Source: Scylla paramamosain (taxonomy: Eukaryota; Arthropoda; Malacostraca; Decapoda; Portunidae). Taken from it: a DNA stretch of 64,000 bases. Positions 1-10,935 of the stretch are shown here, one piece after another. Made by a program: the position numbers and the translations under genes. A model generated the notes under the pieces. The model worked only from the letters and a program-made list of their open reading frames with translations. It did no database searches and was not told the DNA's origin. Numbering within the stretch: the stretch's first letter is position 1; every line of letters begins with the position of its first letter. Where the stretch lies: assembly GCF_035594125.1 (NCBI RefSeq), contig NC_087160.1, positions 26,638,932-26,702,931 on the forward strand. The letters run 5' to 3'.

Positions 1-1
1 A

Positions 2-241
2 TACATTTATTTTGCACTTGACAGCCAGAGTAATGATACGACTTGGCGTGACCTGCAGGATAGTGAGGCGCTGCTTGACATCAGTCCACTTTCAGACTTG
101 ACAAACAATCTATGTACTGATGATGAATTAGCATCAATGATTGTTCTTCTGAGTGTTGGGGGCAAGACTTCTGTGAGGTTGCTTCTGCCGAGTGTTTTGT
201 ACTATAAGGATGACAGAATTGAAAGATTCACAACGTGGTGA
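2..241 (+). CDS. 3' end of an unidentified reading frame (partial, possible retrocopy)
   Basis: An open frame enters from the left edge of the window and runs about 79 codons to a TGA at 239-241. It reads ...SEALLDISPLSDLTNN..., then VLLSVGGKTSVRLLLPSVLY, and ends RIERFTTW. The composition looks protein-like: acidic, no low complexity, no microsatellite. I do not recognise a family. The stop is followed almost at once by a run of about 18 A. That would fit a retrocopied transcript or the 3' end of a mobile-element ORF, but an ordinary terminal exon cannot be excluded. No start or splice acceptor is visible because the frame is cut by the window edge. Confidence 0.4.
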   Translation, partial: YIYFALDSQSNDTTWRDLQDSEALLDISPLSDLTNNLCTDDELASMIVLLSVGGKTSVRLLLPSVLYYKDDRIERFTTW

Positions 242-362
242 TAATAAAAAAAAAAAAAAAAACATGAGGATACGTACAACTACAACACTGTCAAGGAGTT
301 TAAAATGTGTTGTTTCACCAGTAAAATTTATGGCAATAGCAAGAATGACTGAATGAAATGAA

Positions 363-400
363 TAACAATAATAATAATAATAATATTAATAATAATAATA

Positions 401-436
<36 letters not shown>

Positions 437-452
437 ATAAAACAACAACAAC

Positions 453-505
<53 letters not shown>

Positions 506-514
506 TAATAATAT
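363..514. repeat. (AAT)n/(ATT)n microsatellite
   Basis: AAT/ATT trinucleotide tracts alternate in strand, so parts are self-complementary. A few AAC units interrupt them. Confidence 0.95.
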
Positions 515-555
515 AAAAAAATTAATAAATTGTGGTAATGGTAAAACCATTCTGA

Positions 556-556
<1 letters not shown>

Positions 557-613
<57 letters not shown>
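557..613. repeat. (GA)n microsatellite
   Basis: About 28 uninterrupted GA units. Confidence 0.95.
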
Positions 614-614
<1 letters not shown>

Positions 615-639
615 GAAGGGGAAAGAAATAGGGGAAGAT

Positions 640-692
640 ATACGTCTGGCAGCGCCAGAGGGGAATTCCCCCCTGGTTGAGAATCTCTGCCT
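640..692 (-). mobile_element. hAT-like transposon terminus (candidate)
   Basis: On the minus strand the sequence CAGAGATTCTCAACCAGG, followed by a G-run, resembles the terminal inverted repeat of hAT/Charlie-type DNA transposons (CAG-GGTTCTCAACC class). The partner terminus was not found, so this is probably a fragment or non-autonomous copy. The call is by motif resemblance only. Confidence 0.3.
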
Positions 693-794
693 TATAGGGT
701 TAGAGAAGTAAAATCCCGGAAGAATTTAAATAAGAAAGAATGAAAATATATGAAATGAGGTGCCCCCATTTCCTAAAGGCAAGAAGTTGATCTC

Positions 795-1285
795 TAACAA
801 ACATACGGTGTTAAACGGGGATTTGAGGCAAAATATTCATCAAGACGGTGTTTAAAAATCTCTAGGGTGTTGCAGTTTATCCCGTCTCAAGGAAACACAA
901 TCCATAGATTGATGACACGAAAGAAAAAGTAACTTTGATTCGTGTTGAAGGATTTCCCAACAATTTTACAACCGTTTCCTCCCATGTAATTTGAAAAATC
1001 TATCGTTGAATACTTAATGCAGTCCATATTATTATCAACGCCTTTGATGATTTTAAACACATGTATTAAGTCGCCTCTTGGTATTCTTTGTGTTGATGGG
1101 AAAAGATTCAATTTCTTAAGATGCTCTTCGTATGATTTGTTTCTTAGGCTTGGTATAATTTTTGTTACTCTACGGATACGCTGAACTCGTTCTAAGTTAT
1201 CCGTCTTTCTGGTAATAGGGGCGCCATGCTTGAATGCAATATTCCAAAAGGGGACGGACCAAGAAATTATGTAGAGTGAGTATCA
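795..1285 (-). mobile_element. LINE 3' fragment (reverse transcriptase C-terminal region)
   Basis: The minus strand carries the conserved region downstream of the reverse transcriptase palm in CR1/Jockey-type LINEs. In order it reads NLERVQRIRRVTKIIPSLRN, SYEEHLKKLNLF, RIPRGDLIHVFKIIKG, then FFFRVINLWIVFP and NTLEIFKHRLDEYFASNPR. The order and wording match the classic LERVQRRATK, LRGDLIETYKI and FFxRVxxxWNxLP signatures. Only this 3' part is present and at least one in-frame stop breaks it, so it is a dead remnant. The ends are approximate. Confidence 0.75.
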
Positions 1286-1289
1286 AAAA

Positions 1290-2330
1290 GCATTATATTA
1301 TATATCTTATTCTTCAAAATACATTCCTATGGCAACTTAAATGATGTTCTTATCTTCTACTACTCGCTGATTGGTTGTTTGCCTATTGGGCCTGGAAAGG
1401 CAAACGCTCTGCTCGGCACGTATGCTTCTGTTTGTTTTGCGAGCAAAGCGTTTGACGTCGGTATATGTACTCGTACACATTTCAAATTCTCATTATTATT
1501 AATCTTGTGCCTTATGGTTTTTCTGTGCATTTTTTTTTTTTTCTTTTTTGCGTGTGTTCATTTCCATATATGTCTTGCCTTCATTTATTAATTTGTGTCT
1601 TAGATAAGCACACAATTTTCTTCGGATGTCTACAACTGACTTTGAAATACTTTTATGGTTGGTGGCTCCCACTGGCTAAAATTTCAGATTTTACAATAAC
1701 TAATTTCTTAAATTCTGACAAAAGATAAAAATTTCAGATCTCCAGAAATTACTGACAATCTGGCAACACCGATTCATCGTCACCCTCGCCGCACACACGC
1801 ACGCTCGCACACACTTTCTCATTGGGATGGGAATCAAATACAATTGAAAAATGTTCCAGTTTGCAAACAATGTTTCCAAACAATGTTTTCTGGTGTGGAC
1901 AGGCCCTAAGTGTCAGCAGCTGGGATGGGGGGAAGGAGGCGACGTACGGAGTGTAGGACTCCTCTTCCTCCCCACCTCTCCCCAACCTTTTCTCGTCTTT
2001 CTTCTCTCCATTACACCTACCCCAATTCCTCTTGTTCCTCTTCCCCAATAAACCCTCCGCCACCTCTTCTTGTACTTGTTCCCACTAACCTCTGCCCCTC
2101 TGCACTGCTCCTGGATCTCCGTCAAACAAACTACCTTCTCAACTACCTATTATCACTTATCAGATCTTTCAGCTAAGCATGTTAAGTGCAATAGTCAAGC
2201 ACATGTCAGTACCACTTATACACTCACTAATCAGTAAGGGATGGCTATCAAATGCCCTATCACGAGACATCACTTGATCACAAAAAAAAAACATCAGCCA
2301 GTGAGCGTCACCTCCCCCTTCCCATTACTC
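1290..2330. other. Non-coding stretch, no gene seen
   Basis: Short open frames here look random (F-rich translations from T-runs). Near 1885-1910 the minus strand has TTAGGGCCTGTCCACACCAG, which resembles a DNA-transposon end, but no partner was found. The segment 1960-2060 is pyrimidine-rich on the plus strand. Confidence 0.5.
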
Positions 2331-2460
2331 ATGATGACGTGGCAACTGTTACCCATGGATCCTATTACGCTGGTTGACGTCATTTATGTTATCCTAAACG
2401 ATTACAAGATCAGCCAATCTAATCACGATAACTACCGAGCTACGCTGACCAATCGAACAC
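2330..2460. promoter_or_regulatory. CRE and CCAAT motif cluster (candidate)
   Basis: A perfect palindromic CRE, TGACGTCA, lies at 2375-2382, with a half-variant TGACGTGG at about 2335. Two CCAAT-type motifs (AGCCAATC near 2414, GACCAATC near 2448) follow within 80 bp. The grouping is suggestive of a promoter, but no gene start could be attached to it on either strand. Confidence 0.2.
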
Positions 2461-3388
2461 CTTGAAAAAAAATTACCGTTATATTAAGACATAAGAACTA
2501 CAGATGGAAACCAGTTTAAATTCCTACAATGAAATACCAATAGCAACGCTCACACTATTACCTTGAAGAAGCGGCAGAAGGTGGTATCATTTAGGACAGC
2601 AACACGACGCGCAACCATCCTTCCTGGTGGTCCTCCTGCTACTGACTGCCTGGGATTACCTGACTCTATCCCCCTTCCCCGCCCTCCCTAATCAGCGCCC
2701 TCTTTAGTTCCTGCTTCCTCTTCCCTCTCATTTTAACAGGTATCATTCTAGTTAACTATAAAGGAACCTCGCAAGGCGATGCCGATGCACTAACCTTAGG
2801 GAAGCTATGAAGCTTTTCAAGATGTTCCTGATAACCTGCATGTTCTACATGTGCTTCAGTACTTGCCTTCTTTTTAACGGGTGACATAGTTAATCACAAC
2901 ACAGCGTTGCTGGGTCGTTAAGGCGAGGCCAAAATATCCCTTGAGGAATCCTTAAACACAAGCTGGTGATACCCTGCATCTTTACTTCAAGATCTCCCAA
3001 TATTGGAATTTGATTAAACTCGCAGCAACATTATAAACTTTTCATTTAACAACCGGTACAACCAAAAGTAAGTGCGCAGTGATGAATAAGTTGCACGAAC
3101 ATAACAACGAATGAGGCAAATACTCATTACATAACCAGCAGTTGCCTACCACCGTGTACATAATACTTGTATACTGTTATTATGACAAAGAAAAAATGAT
3201 AGAGCAGATAACACTGAAAATACTTGAAAACCCACTTAAGGTTTCGAAGAAAAAGATAACAAGTGCAGAGATTGTGTCTGTTTGTCTTTATCTGTATTTA
3301 TTTGATTGTAGTGTACATAATCTGAATCAGGCTCGTGTTGTTCTGTCTGAATATCTAGTTATTATAATTTTGTCTGAAGTAGGTCGTG

Positions 3389-3391
<3 letters not shown>

Positions 3392-3479
<88 letters not shown>
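3392..3479. repeat. (GT)n microsatellite abutting a stop codon
   Basis: A GT array with a few interruptions. On the minus strand it reads (AC)n and begins directly after the TGA of the gene at 3481-5865, so it would form the first part of that gene's 3' UTR. Confidence 0.95.
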
Positions 3480-3480
<1 letters not shown>

Positions 3481-3481
<1 letters not shown>

Positions 3482-4417
3482 CAAGCCCTTCGTAAGGTTT
3501 CTATATAATTATTGAGCTTGGAAACTTCAGCAGAGTACTCTTCATCATGCAGGAAGCAGGCCAAAGTGACCAGAGCACCTCGCACCTCACCCCGTGCTCG
3601 CCCCAAGCCATCTTCAACTGCCATCACTGCGCGTTCCACCTCCTCGTCAAGCTTCTCTTCATTCTTCTTGTTGTTATCATCTTTCTCGCTCTTCCATGCT
3701 TCCTGTTCTACACTGCGTATTTCAGTCAGTTCCTGTCCTTCTTTTACTTCCTTTCTTTTCTTCCCCAATTCCTTCTCTGCGTAGTGCGGGAGGAAGTAAT
3801 CAATAAGCTTCTTGACGTGCTTCATTTCCCCGTCAACCTTGTGGAGGAATGTGATGGTGGTGGAGGCGGGTGCCGGATTGATATGAAAATACAAACCCGT
3901 CGTGAACTTCCCCGAGGCGTCACGTCCCAGCAATATCCTGAAGTAGAAGGCCAAGTTGCGTCTTTCCGTCACATCCACTCCAGAGAGGAACGGGCGGGAG
4001 ACGTGGATAATGCTCTTGAACAACTTGATGCTTCCATTCCTGTTTTCCTCCACTTCCCAGATGACGAAGGGTGGGGAAGAGGAGGAGGAGGAGGAGGAGG
4101 AGGAGGAGGAGGAGGAGGAGGACGGAGGAAAGTAATACCTGAAGGTTCTGACAACACCAGAACGAGCGGTGGCGGCGTTGACCGGGCCGGAGTGAGGGGG
4201 CAGTCCATCTTCCATCACGGTGACAGGATGAGATAAGTGGTAACCCGGATCTAAAAGCGCAACCCCAGCACGTCCCTCTACACATATACGCACACACAGA
4301 AGCATGTGTTCTTTAATGCATTTGGTCGGGGTAACCTGCCCTGAGGAGATTACACTCTTGAAGTAATCTTCCTTGACATCTTCCTCGCAAGATACCTGAT
4401 GGAAGGAGAGAAGCACA

Positions 4418-4497
<80 letters not shown>

Positions 4498-5031
4498 TTC
4501 TGAAACACTGCCCGCGCCTCGACTACATTCAACAGACTCTAGTTGAAGTGACAAGGTATTTTTACGGTTTCAGTGAAAGATTAACAATATTTCTATATTA
4601 TCAACAGAAGAAACACTCTTGAGAATCCGGCTAATTATCTCTATGGCCTTTGAAAATAGTAGTGGTGAGAGAAGAAAGCGTTTCTGAAAATGGGTCAGAG
4701 AGACGGATAAAGAGAAAGCATGCATGCAAGACTGAAGTAAACAAAACAATCCAATCCAAACGAGAAATCAAGAGAATGCAAAGAATACAACAAGAATACA
4801 ATATTCATTACATTAGAGGAATACCATGAAACAAGAAACAGTAAACGACAAATACCGGGTAGATGGCGTCCTTGAAGCCTGGGTAGTGCCCCTCGAGGTC
4901 GGCGAGGCGGGAGGCGAGATCGGCAGCGAGACCCACGCAGGAGTACCGGCCAGACACCAGCGGCGGGTCGTAGTAGCGGTAAAATTCCTGCAAGTTGGTG
5001 AATTCCGACGCCATGTATTCTTCTGAGAACC

Positions 5032-5085
<54 letters not shown>

Positions 5086-5865
5086 ATACACGATATAATC
5101 TGATGATGCGGTGCAGATTGCTTCAATGCACCGCGGCAACGGCTTCACACACCACGGCGCGATGGGGAATAATAAGAAATGTAGTATTAAGGAAAGATAA
5201 AGGAAACGTGAGGCAATACACATAATACTGACATGGCAACAAAAATTATGATGATTAAAGCTAGGGAAACCAAGAGACACGTGAAAATAGATGGAAGAAG
5301 AAAACGTAAACAAGAGGGATAAAGGAAAAGGAGATATGAGATGTATACATAAGTGTTTCACTGTAAAAAGTCATCAAAACTGAACAAACTAAGGAAACAT
5401 GACAATGAAAAAGAGAACATAAACCTTCAATTGAAATACAGATAAGTACATGAGACGGAGCATTATCAGAACCACTCGACAGACACGCACACTGACCCTG
5501 CGAGGGAAAAACACAAATAAATCAATCCTCACGCGATAAAATTGGACACGGAGTCGTAGGGCTGAAGGGCGAGGGCGCGGCGCTGGCGGCTTGTGACTCT
5601 GCTCAGGAAACTCTTGTAGTCGCGTAATGAGGCAAAGGCTAGTGATGGCCGTCCACATCCCCACTCCGGCAGTGGCAGCGGCCGATCCAGGGGCCACTCA
5701 TCCAACCCCCAAGCACTGTCATCGTCGCTGTCTATGTCTCCGTCGAACAATGGCCTGTAGCAGCTGATCTCCGAAGTGGTGGCGGTGGTGGTGGCATGCT
5801 GGGGCTGTGTCTGGCTGTGGTACCCCAAGGACGAGCACCACGTGACCGAAGCCTTCTCGACACTC
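3481..5865 (-). CDS. Uncharacterised protein with NAT/transglutaminase-like Cys-His-Asp layout (5' partial, three exons)
   Basis: Coding exons on the minus strand are 5865-5533, 5030-4856 and 4395-3481, with GT/AG borders and matching phases (2, 0), giving 473 residues to a TGA at 3483-3481. An acceptor at 5866 (CAG|G) shows that an upstream exon is missing. Exon order by content: an acidic segment (DGDIDSDDDSAWGLDEWP); then RYYDPPLVSGRYSCVGLAAD; then VSCEEDV, KEHMLLCVRI, VALLDPGYHLSHPVTV and VDVTERRNLAFYFRILLGRD; then a Lys/Glu-rich helical tail. Cys in YSC (4937-4939), His in KEHML (4306-4308) and Asp in LLDPGY (4249-4251) match the catalytic order of arylamine N-acetyltransferases and related papain-fold enzymes. 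That function is inference. I recall similar unnamed arthropod proteins but no known role. An in-frame poly-Ser run encoded by a microsatellite interrupts the domain. Confidence 0.8.
4081..4126. repeat. (GGA)n microsatellite inside coding sequence
   Basis: A trinucleotide array that, on the coding minus strand, reads (TCC)n and encodes about 17 consecutive serines between FPP and SPPFV in the uncharacterised gene. Its length is a multiple of three, so slippage keeps the frame. Confidence 0.9.
4423..4493. repeat. (GA)n microsatellite in intron
   Basis: A GA array about 28 bp upstream (in gene orientation) of the acceptor at 4396-4397. On the coding strand it is (CT)n. Confidence 0.95.
4515..4690. 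repeat. Dispersed repeat copy (partner near 59490-59680)
   Basis: The segment beginning CGACTACATTCAACAGACTC closely resembles 59500 onward (CGACTACTTCCAACAAACTC). Similarity continues for about 150 bp with point differences. This is direct evidence of a dispersed repeat family of unknown class. Confidence 0.55.
5034..5081. repeat. (GA)n microsatellite forming a polypyrimidine tract
   Basis: Read on the minus strand this is (CT)n running directly into TTCCAG|GTTCTC, the 3' splice site at 5031-5032. The array itself therefore supplies the whole polypyrimidine tract for that exon. Confidence 0.9.
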
Positions 5866-6439
5866 CTGCGGGTGCGTGGGTTTACTCAGAACATATATAT
5901 AGTAGATTTTTTTTTTTTTTTTTCATAGACATTTCGTAGAACACGGTACTACATTCAGCACTGCAAATCTTATGTGGTGGTCACAGGTAACAGAAAAGCT
6001 ACCTTCGATAACCTCCAACTCAAAACCTACCTTCGCCAACGCTAAATTGAAACTGATAACCATGGACGTGTTGTATGAATGTAGCTTCGATTTTGTACTG
6101 TACAATAAGCTCTAATACAGACCATACATGAAGCTTACAAAACGATAAAGAAAGGTCAAATGAAAGTCATGGCATAAATACTATTAGAATTGGTATTAGA
6201 TGCGGTCCCCTGCTTTGGGGTTCAATCAGATTCCCGTGTGAGGTCCTTACATATGAGATGCAATATAATTATGTATTCAATTCACTACGCAATAATGGAG
6301 ATGAATCAGCACTATCACTTTCAGTACGCTACCAACAGAGCTGTACCTTATATTACATACGTATTAGATCCATTACCATTACCTATCTTACACAGGTATT
6401 CTAGCAGAATCATGTAGTATTAGCTCCACTGCCTTACAT

Positions 6440-7240
6440 GACTGTTGTATCAGTCATAACAATTATTATTATATATATATTCATTATTTCATATATCCAT
6501 TGCACATGCGGTGTGTTCATATATTTCATCCCACGTGTGCCCACATGGCCAGCCAGTCTGTCCTATTTTTAAACCTTTCTTCTCCTCTCTCCCTCACAAG
6601 GGAATCCACACCTTCCTTCCCTACATTCCTGCCAGTCCTTAGGGAAAACACCTGCAGCTTCTAAGTCTTCCTCCCTGGTCATTGGTCGAAATAACGACCG
6701 CTTTTATTGGTCAATTCACCCCATTTCCTGGCATCTCACTGGTCATTCCTTCACCCCAAAAGTTGTATCGTGATACACTCTCTCACATAAATAGAGCTCG
6801 CATGCATAGCTTGATCAGTCTTGAGAGAGTCAAAGAGTCAGTCTTGATCAGTCTGTCGAGAGAGTTCACATCAGTCTGCTCAGCCATCATCAGTTCACGA
6901 GCAGTCCAGTTCATATCAATTCAGAGAGAGAGAACACTTCAGTCGTCACGTCTGTAATCAATTGTGTCTCGTATCACGCGTGTACATTCTATCCATTATT
7001 AAATCAAGAAGAACTCTTATAAATCATGTCTTTTCCTTGCACACATTAACAATATCAACCGCTACCCACGACCTCCACGCTACCAATAATATAAGCTATA
7101 CTACCCGGTCATCCAGACCAGCCACCATTACACCAAGCTACATCATTTGATCCAGAGGCGGCAAGTATCTCATCTATCTAAACAGTGCTGGTAACGGGTG
7201 GCCGAGGCGCTCACTCCACCGATACAGTGGTGGCCAGCAA
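6440..7240 (+). promoter_or_regulatory. LTR-like or stand-alone Pol II promoter block (candidate)
   Basis: Three ATTGGTC-type (inverted CCAAT) boxes occur at about 6680, 6709 and 6739, roughly 30 bp apart. A TATA-like CATAAATAG follows near 6786, then a Gln/Ser-codon-like repetitive leader (CAGTC, GAGAGA motifs). Further on come TTAAATC and a CA-rich stretch ending near 7140, then GGTGGCC-type leader sequence with TGGTGGCCAGC at about 7230. This order resembles U3-R-U5 plus leader of an LTR retrotransposon with the internal region lost. No long downstream ORF exists. The boundaries and the LTR identity are inferred. Confidence 0.35.
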
Positions 7241-7427
7241 ATTTTGAACAGTGTTGTACCTGAATTCCACATCTGATCCGATACCTTAACTAGAAATTTG
7301 ATCCCCTACATTTAGTAATGTCCTAAATGCCATAACCAAAGTTCTTCGTTAGGAGGCATCGTCTTAGCCCTAATAGACTTGGGAAACCGGACGTAAAAGC
7401 GAAAAAACTTTGTGCCGCTGCTACATA

Positions 7428-7704
7428 CTCTTTGTCGCTGCGGGAGTCATCAGCGGGGGCAGAGGCGAGGGCCCAGTTCCCACCTCCTGCTCCATGCCAC
7501 CACACTTCTTGCCCCTCCCCCGTGTTCTTGTAGAGTCAGCTGGGCCAGGTATTCCCGAACTTGAGCAGCGTGTCAGGCAGGGGCACCTCCTCCTCAACTT
7601 CCATCACTGGTGGCAGGAAGGGCGCCGCCATCATGATGTCCACGTCTCCCTTCCCTGCCGGCTCACTTTCGCTGCGTTTCGAGGGGATGCAGTTACTTGC
7701 TGGA
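7428..7704 (-). CDS. Candidate exon(s), unassigned
   Basis: On the minus strand a good acceptor (TTCTTATTCCAG|CAAG, near 7702) opens a frame reading CIPSKRSESEPAGKGDVDI and MEVEEEVPLPDTLLKFGNTW, then PS and a TGA near 7538. It could be a terminal exon. Further on, a strong donor GTATGT at 7428 follows a frame ending DDSRSDKE in phase 2, which is compatible with the orphan acceptor at 5866. However, the TGA lies in that same frame, so the two parts cannot be one simple exon. No family is recognised. The assignment is tentative. Confidence 0.25.
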
Positions 7705-7769
7705 ATAAGAATGATGATAGGAAATGTTAGTTCAATTTCATTTGCATGTATGACTTTTAAGCGATAAGC

Positions 7770-7868
7770 CAAGATTATTATTATTGTTGCTGTTGTTGTT
7801 GTTGCTGCTGCTCCTGCTGTTTTGTTGTTGTTGTTGTTGTTGACGTCGTCGTCATCATCATCATCACA
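7770..7868. repeat. Mixed trinucleotide repeat (ATT/TTG/CTG/CAT)
   Basis: A degenerate compound of ATT, GTT, GCT and CAT units. Confidence 0.8.
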
Positions 7869-8386
7869 CTCCTTTAAGGCGCTGTCATCTCACATGGCAA
7901 CAATCACCTCTGCTTCAGTGGCAGTGCGTTGTAGCAACAACCACAACCACAACAAAAATTAAAGACAAACTAACGTCCTACTCTTCTCGATGACTTTACA
8001 GAAGGCAAACATTCATCCAATACAATATCAAAGCTACATTACAGTCATTACTAACACATATATGTAATATTCCTCGCTGGAGCAAACATTATCACACTCA
8101 CACAAGGCAAATCATACAACATTAAACCCATATTCCAGTCTCTTCGCCAGTGCACACTCACTGTCATTATTTGCCAAACTATTCCTGGACGGCAAACACT
8201 AAAACAACAGCACCTGCATCTCACTCATTACTCACCCATGTTAACAACGTCAGTCTGCTGCCATGGCTTGCCTCAGCCACTATTATATACACATACCAGT
8301 TCGTGTTCTCTCAAAGTTGCCACTTATTTCTCTCAAAAACGATCACATTTTATCACTACGAAAAGTCACTTTGTTATCAAAACACC

Positions 8387-8390
<4 letters not shown>

Positions 8391-8444
<54 letters not shown>

Positions 8445-8511
8445 CTTATTATTATTATTATTATTATTATTATTGTTGTTGTTGTTGTCGTTGTTGTTGT
8501 TGTTGCTGTTG

Positions 8512-8601
<90 letters not shown>
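8391..8601. repeat. Compound microsatellite (GA)n(ATT)n(TTG)n(TA)n
   Basis: Four arrays are fused end to end with no unique sequence between them: GA to about 8442, ATT to 8474, TTG to 8513, TA to 8601. Confidence 0.95.
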
Positions 8602-8603
<2 letters not shown>

Positions 8604-8946
8604 TTTTTATTATGTAACTGCGTGTTGGTGCATTGTCTTTCCTGCTTTTGTGAAATCGTCTAATGAGTTATTCATTTATTTCTTAATTATGGCTTTAATA
8701 TTCGATTGTCACAAATTGCTTCATTCTCGCCTTCTTGGCTTGCTGATTTCACTAACGGTCACACACTCATTTGCGTTCACGTGGTTATCACAATTATCTT
8801 TCTGTATAAAAAATATTCAAGGAGGTCCAAGAGCGAAGCATGATTAGGTTTGTTTAATAGGGATGACAGTCATTTTCACGTACACGTACTTTTATAGGCA
8901 GTTGTAAATCAGTATTTGATTAAATCATGTTCACATTAAAAAATAG

Positions 8947-9080
<134 letters not shown>

Positions 9081-9084
9081 TTTT

Positions 9085-10360
9085 GAGGGGAATTGAAAAA
9101 CTTCTGATTTCACCCTGTCTAAAACAGCAGTATGAGTGGAAACTCCTTCTCCAATACATGTGAAGCACACTCCTTACATAAATGCATAATGCCCCTGCAA
9201 AGAGTTATCAGCTGTGGGGATGAGAAAAAGTGACGGAGACGATTCAGAACGGCTAACTTCATAAACACTGTCTTAGCTAGAGATGAGATGTGCAGTTTCC
9301 AGTTTAGATTAGGTAATGGACAGATCAAGGACGTTCAGTGTAGAAGAGGGGGACAGTTGAATGTCACTGAAGAAGAGGGGATAGCTATCTGGAAAGTTGT
9401 GTCAAGTTGATAGATAAATTGAGTTTTTGAGGCACTGAACATTACTAAGTTTGCTCTGCCCTAATCAGAAATTTTAGAGAAATTAGAAGTTAGGCATTCT
9501 GTGGCTTCCGTGCATGAGCTGTTTAATTTCTGAAGGGTTGGGTGTCTACGAAAAGATGTGGTAAAGTGCAGAATGGTATCATCAATATAGGAGTGGATAG
9601 GACAAGAAGTTTGGTTTAGATCATTGATGAATAATAGGAAGAGAGTGAGTGACAAGACAGAACCCTGAGGAACACGACTGTTAATAGACTTGGCAGAAGA
9701 ACAGTAACCGTCTACCACAGCAGTGAAGTGACATGTTTAAAAATCTTCCTGTTGAGGATATATTAAAAACCTTATAAAAGCAGGAAATCAAAGTAAAAGA
9801 ACGGTAGTTTGAAGGATTAAAGTAGTCACCCTTTTTAGGGACAGGCTGAATGTAGGCAACTTCCAGGAGGAAGGAAAGGTAGATGTTGATAGAGAGAGTT
9901 GGAAGAGAATGACCAGGCAAGGTGCAGGTACGGAGGCACAATTTTCGAGAACAATAGGAAGGACCCTATCAGGTCTATAAGCCTTCCTAGGGTTAAGGCC
10001 AGCGATGGTATAGAAAACATCACTGCGAAGGATCTTAATGGGTAGCATAAAGTAGTCGGGGGATGGAGGAGAGGGAAGAACAAACCCTGAATCATCCAAG
10101 GCAGAGTTTTTAGCAAAGGTTTGAGCAAAGAGTTCAGCTTTAGAGATAGATGAGATGGTAGTGATGTCATCAGTTTGAAATAAGAGAGGAAAAGTTGAAG
10201 AAGTGAAGTTATTGGAGATGTTTTTGGCGAGGTGCCAGAAATCAAGAGAGGAGTTAGATCTTGAAAAGTTTCGACATTTTCTATTAATAAAGGAATCTTG
10301 GTAAGTTAGGGAACAAACTTGGCATGATTCTGGGCATAAATATGAAATGCATGAGTTTCA
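9085..10360 (-). mobile_element. Jockey-like LINE, inactivated copy 1
   Basis: Minus-strand fragments of a reverse transcriptase are recognisable in order: SSLDFWHLAKNISNN, PLPSPPSPDYFMLP-type linker, GLNPRKAYRPDRVLP, STSTFPSSWK, VPKKGDYFNPSNYRS, VPQGSVLSLTLFLLFINDL, then IHSYIDDTILHF. The catalytic box reads YIDD. Relative to copy 2, about 235 bp are missing between 9721 and 9728, removing the palm segment that holds the first catalytic Asp (ALDISKAF in copy 2). Several stops and frameshifts occur. The element is clearly a pseudogene. The ORF1/endonuclease part is absent. Confidence 0.85.
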
Positions 10361-10614
10361 TGAGTTTCAGGTGATGGAAGACTCAAGTACCAGCAGTAAA
10401 CTCTCTGCCACGCTTGGAATAAATTACTCAGTAGCAACACCTCTCACCTTCCCACCAAGTGAAGGCTGTGATTGGTTCAACCTCCTCAAAAACTAACCCT
10501 TGAGGCTCCACCCGTTTGACCTTCCCCACCTCGTCCATGCTCTGTTCCTTCCAGTAATCAGAGCGTCTCCCCCCCCCCACCCGTCATCCTCCTCTCCACC
10601 ACTCTCCCATACAC

Positions 10615-10787
<173 letters not shown>

Positions 10788-10881
10788 TTCCTCCTCCTCT
10801 TTCTTCTCCACCACACTCACCTTATACACTATGAAAATATGGGTGTGAGTCCCCCCTCAGATGTCTTTCAAGTTAAATATA

Positions 10882-10935
10882 TCGGGTGTAACACGAGTTT
10901 CTGCGGATATTGCCAGAGGTGAAAGTAAAGGTTAA

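Noticed and set aside
3547..4236. 229-codon plus-strand ORF opposite the uncharacterised gene
   Set aside because: It is the antisense shadow of the minus-strand exon 4395-3481 and contains a poly-Gly run from the same repeat.
8150..8847. Long frames translating to RERERE, IYIYIY, LLLL and similar
   Set aside because: These are translations of dinucleotide and trinucleotide microsatellites. Stop-free length comes from the repeat, not from coding. The same holds for similar frames across the window.
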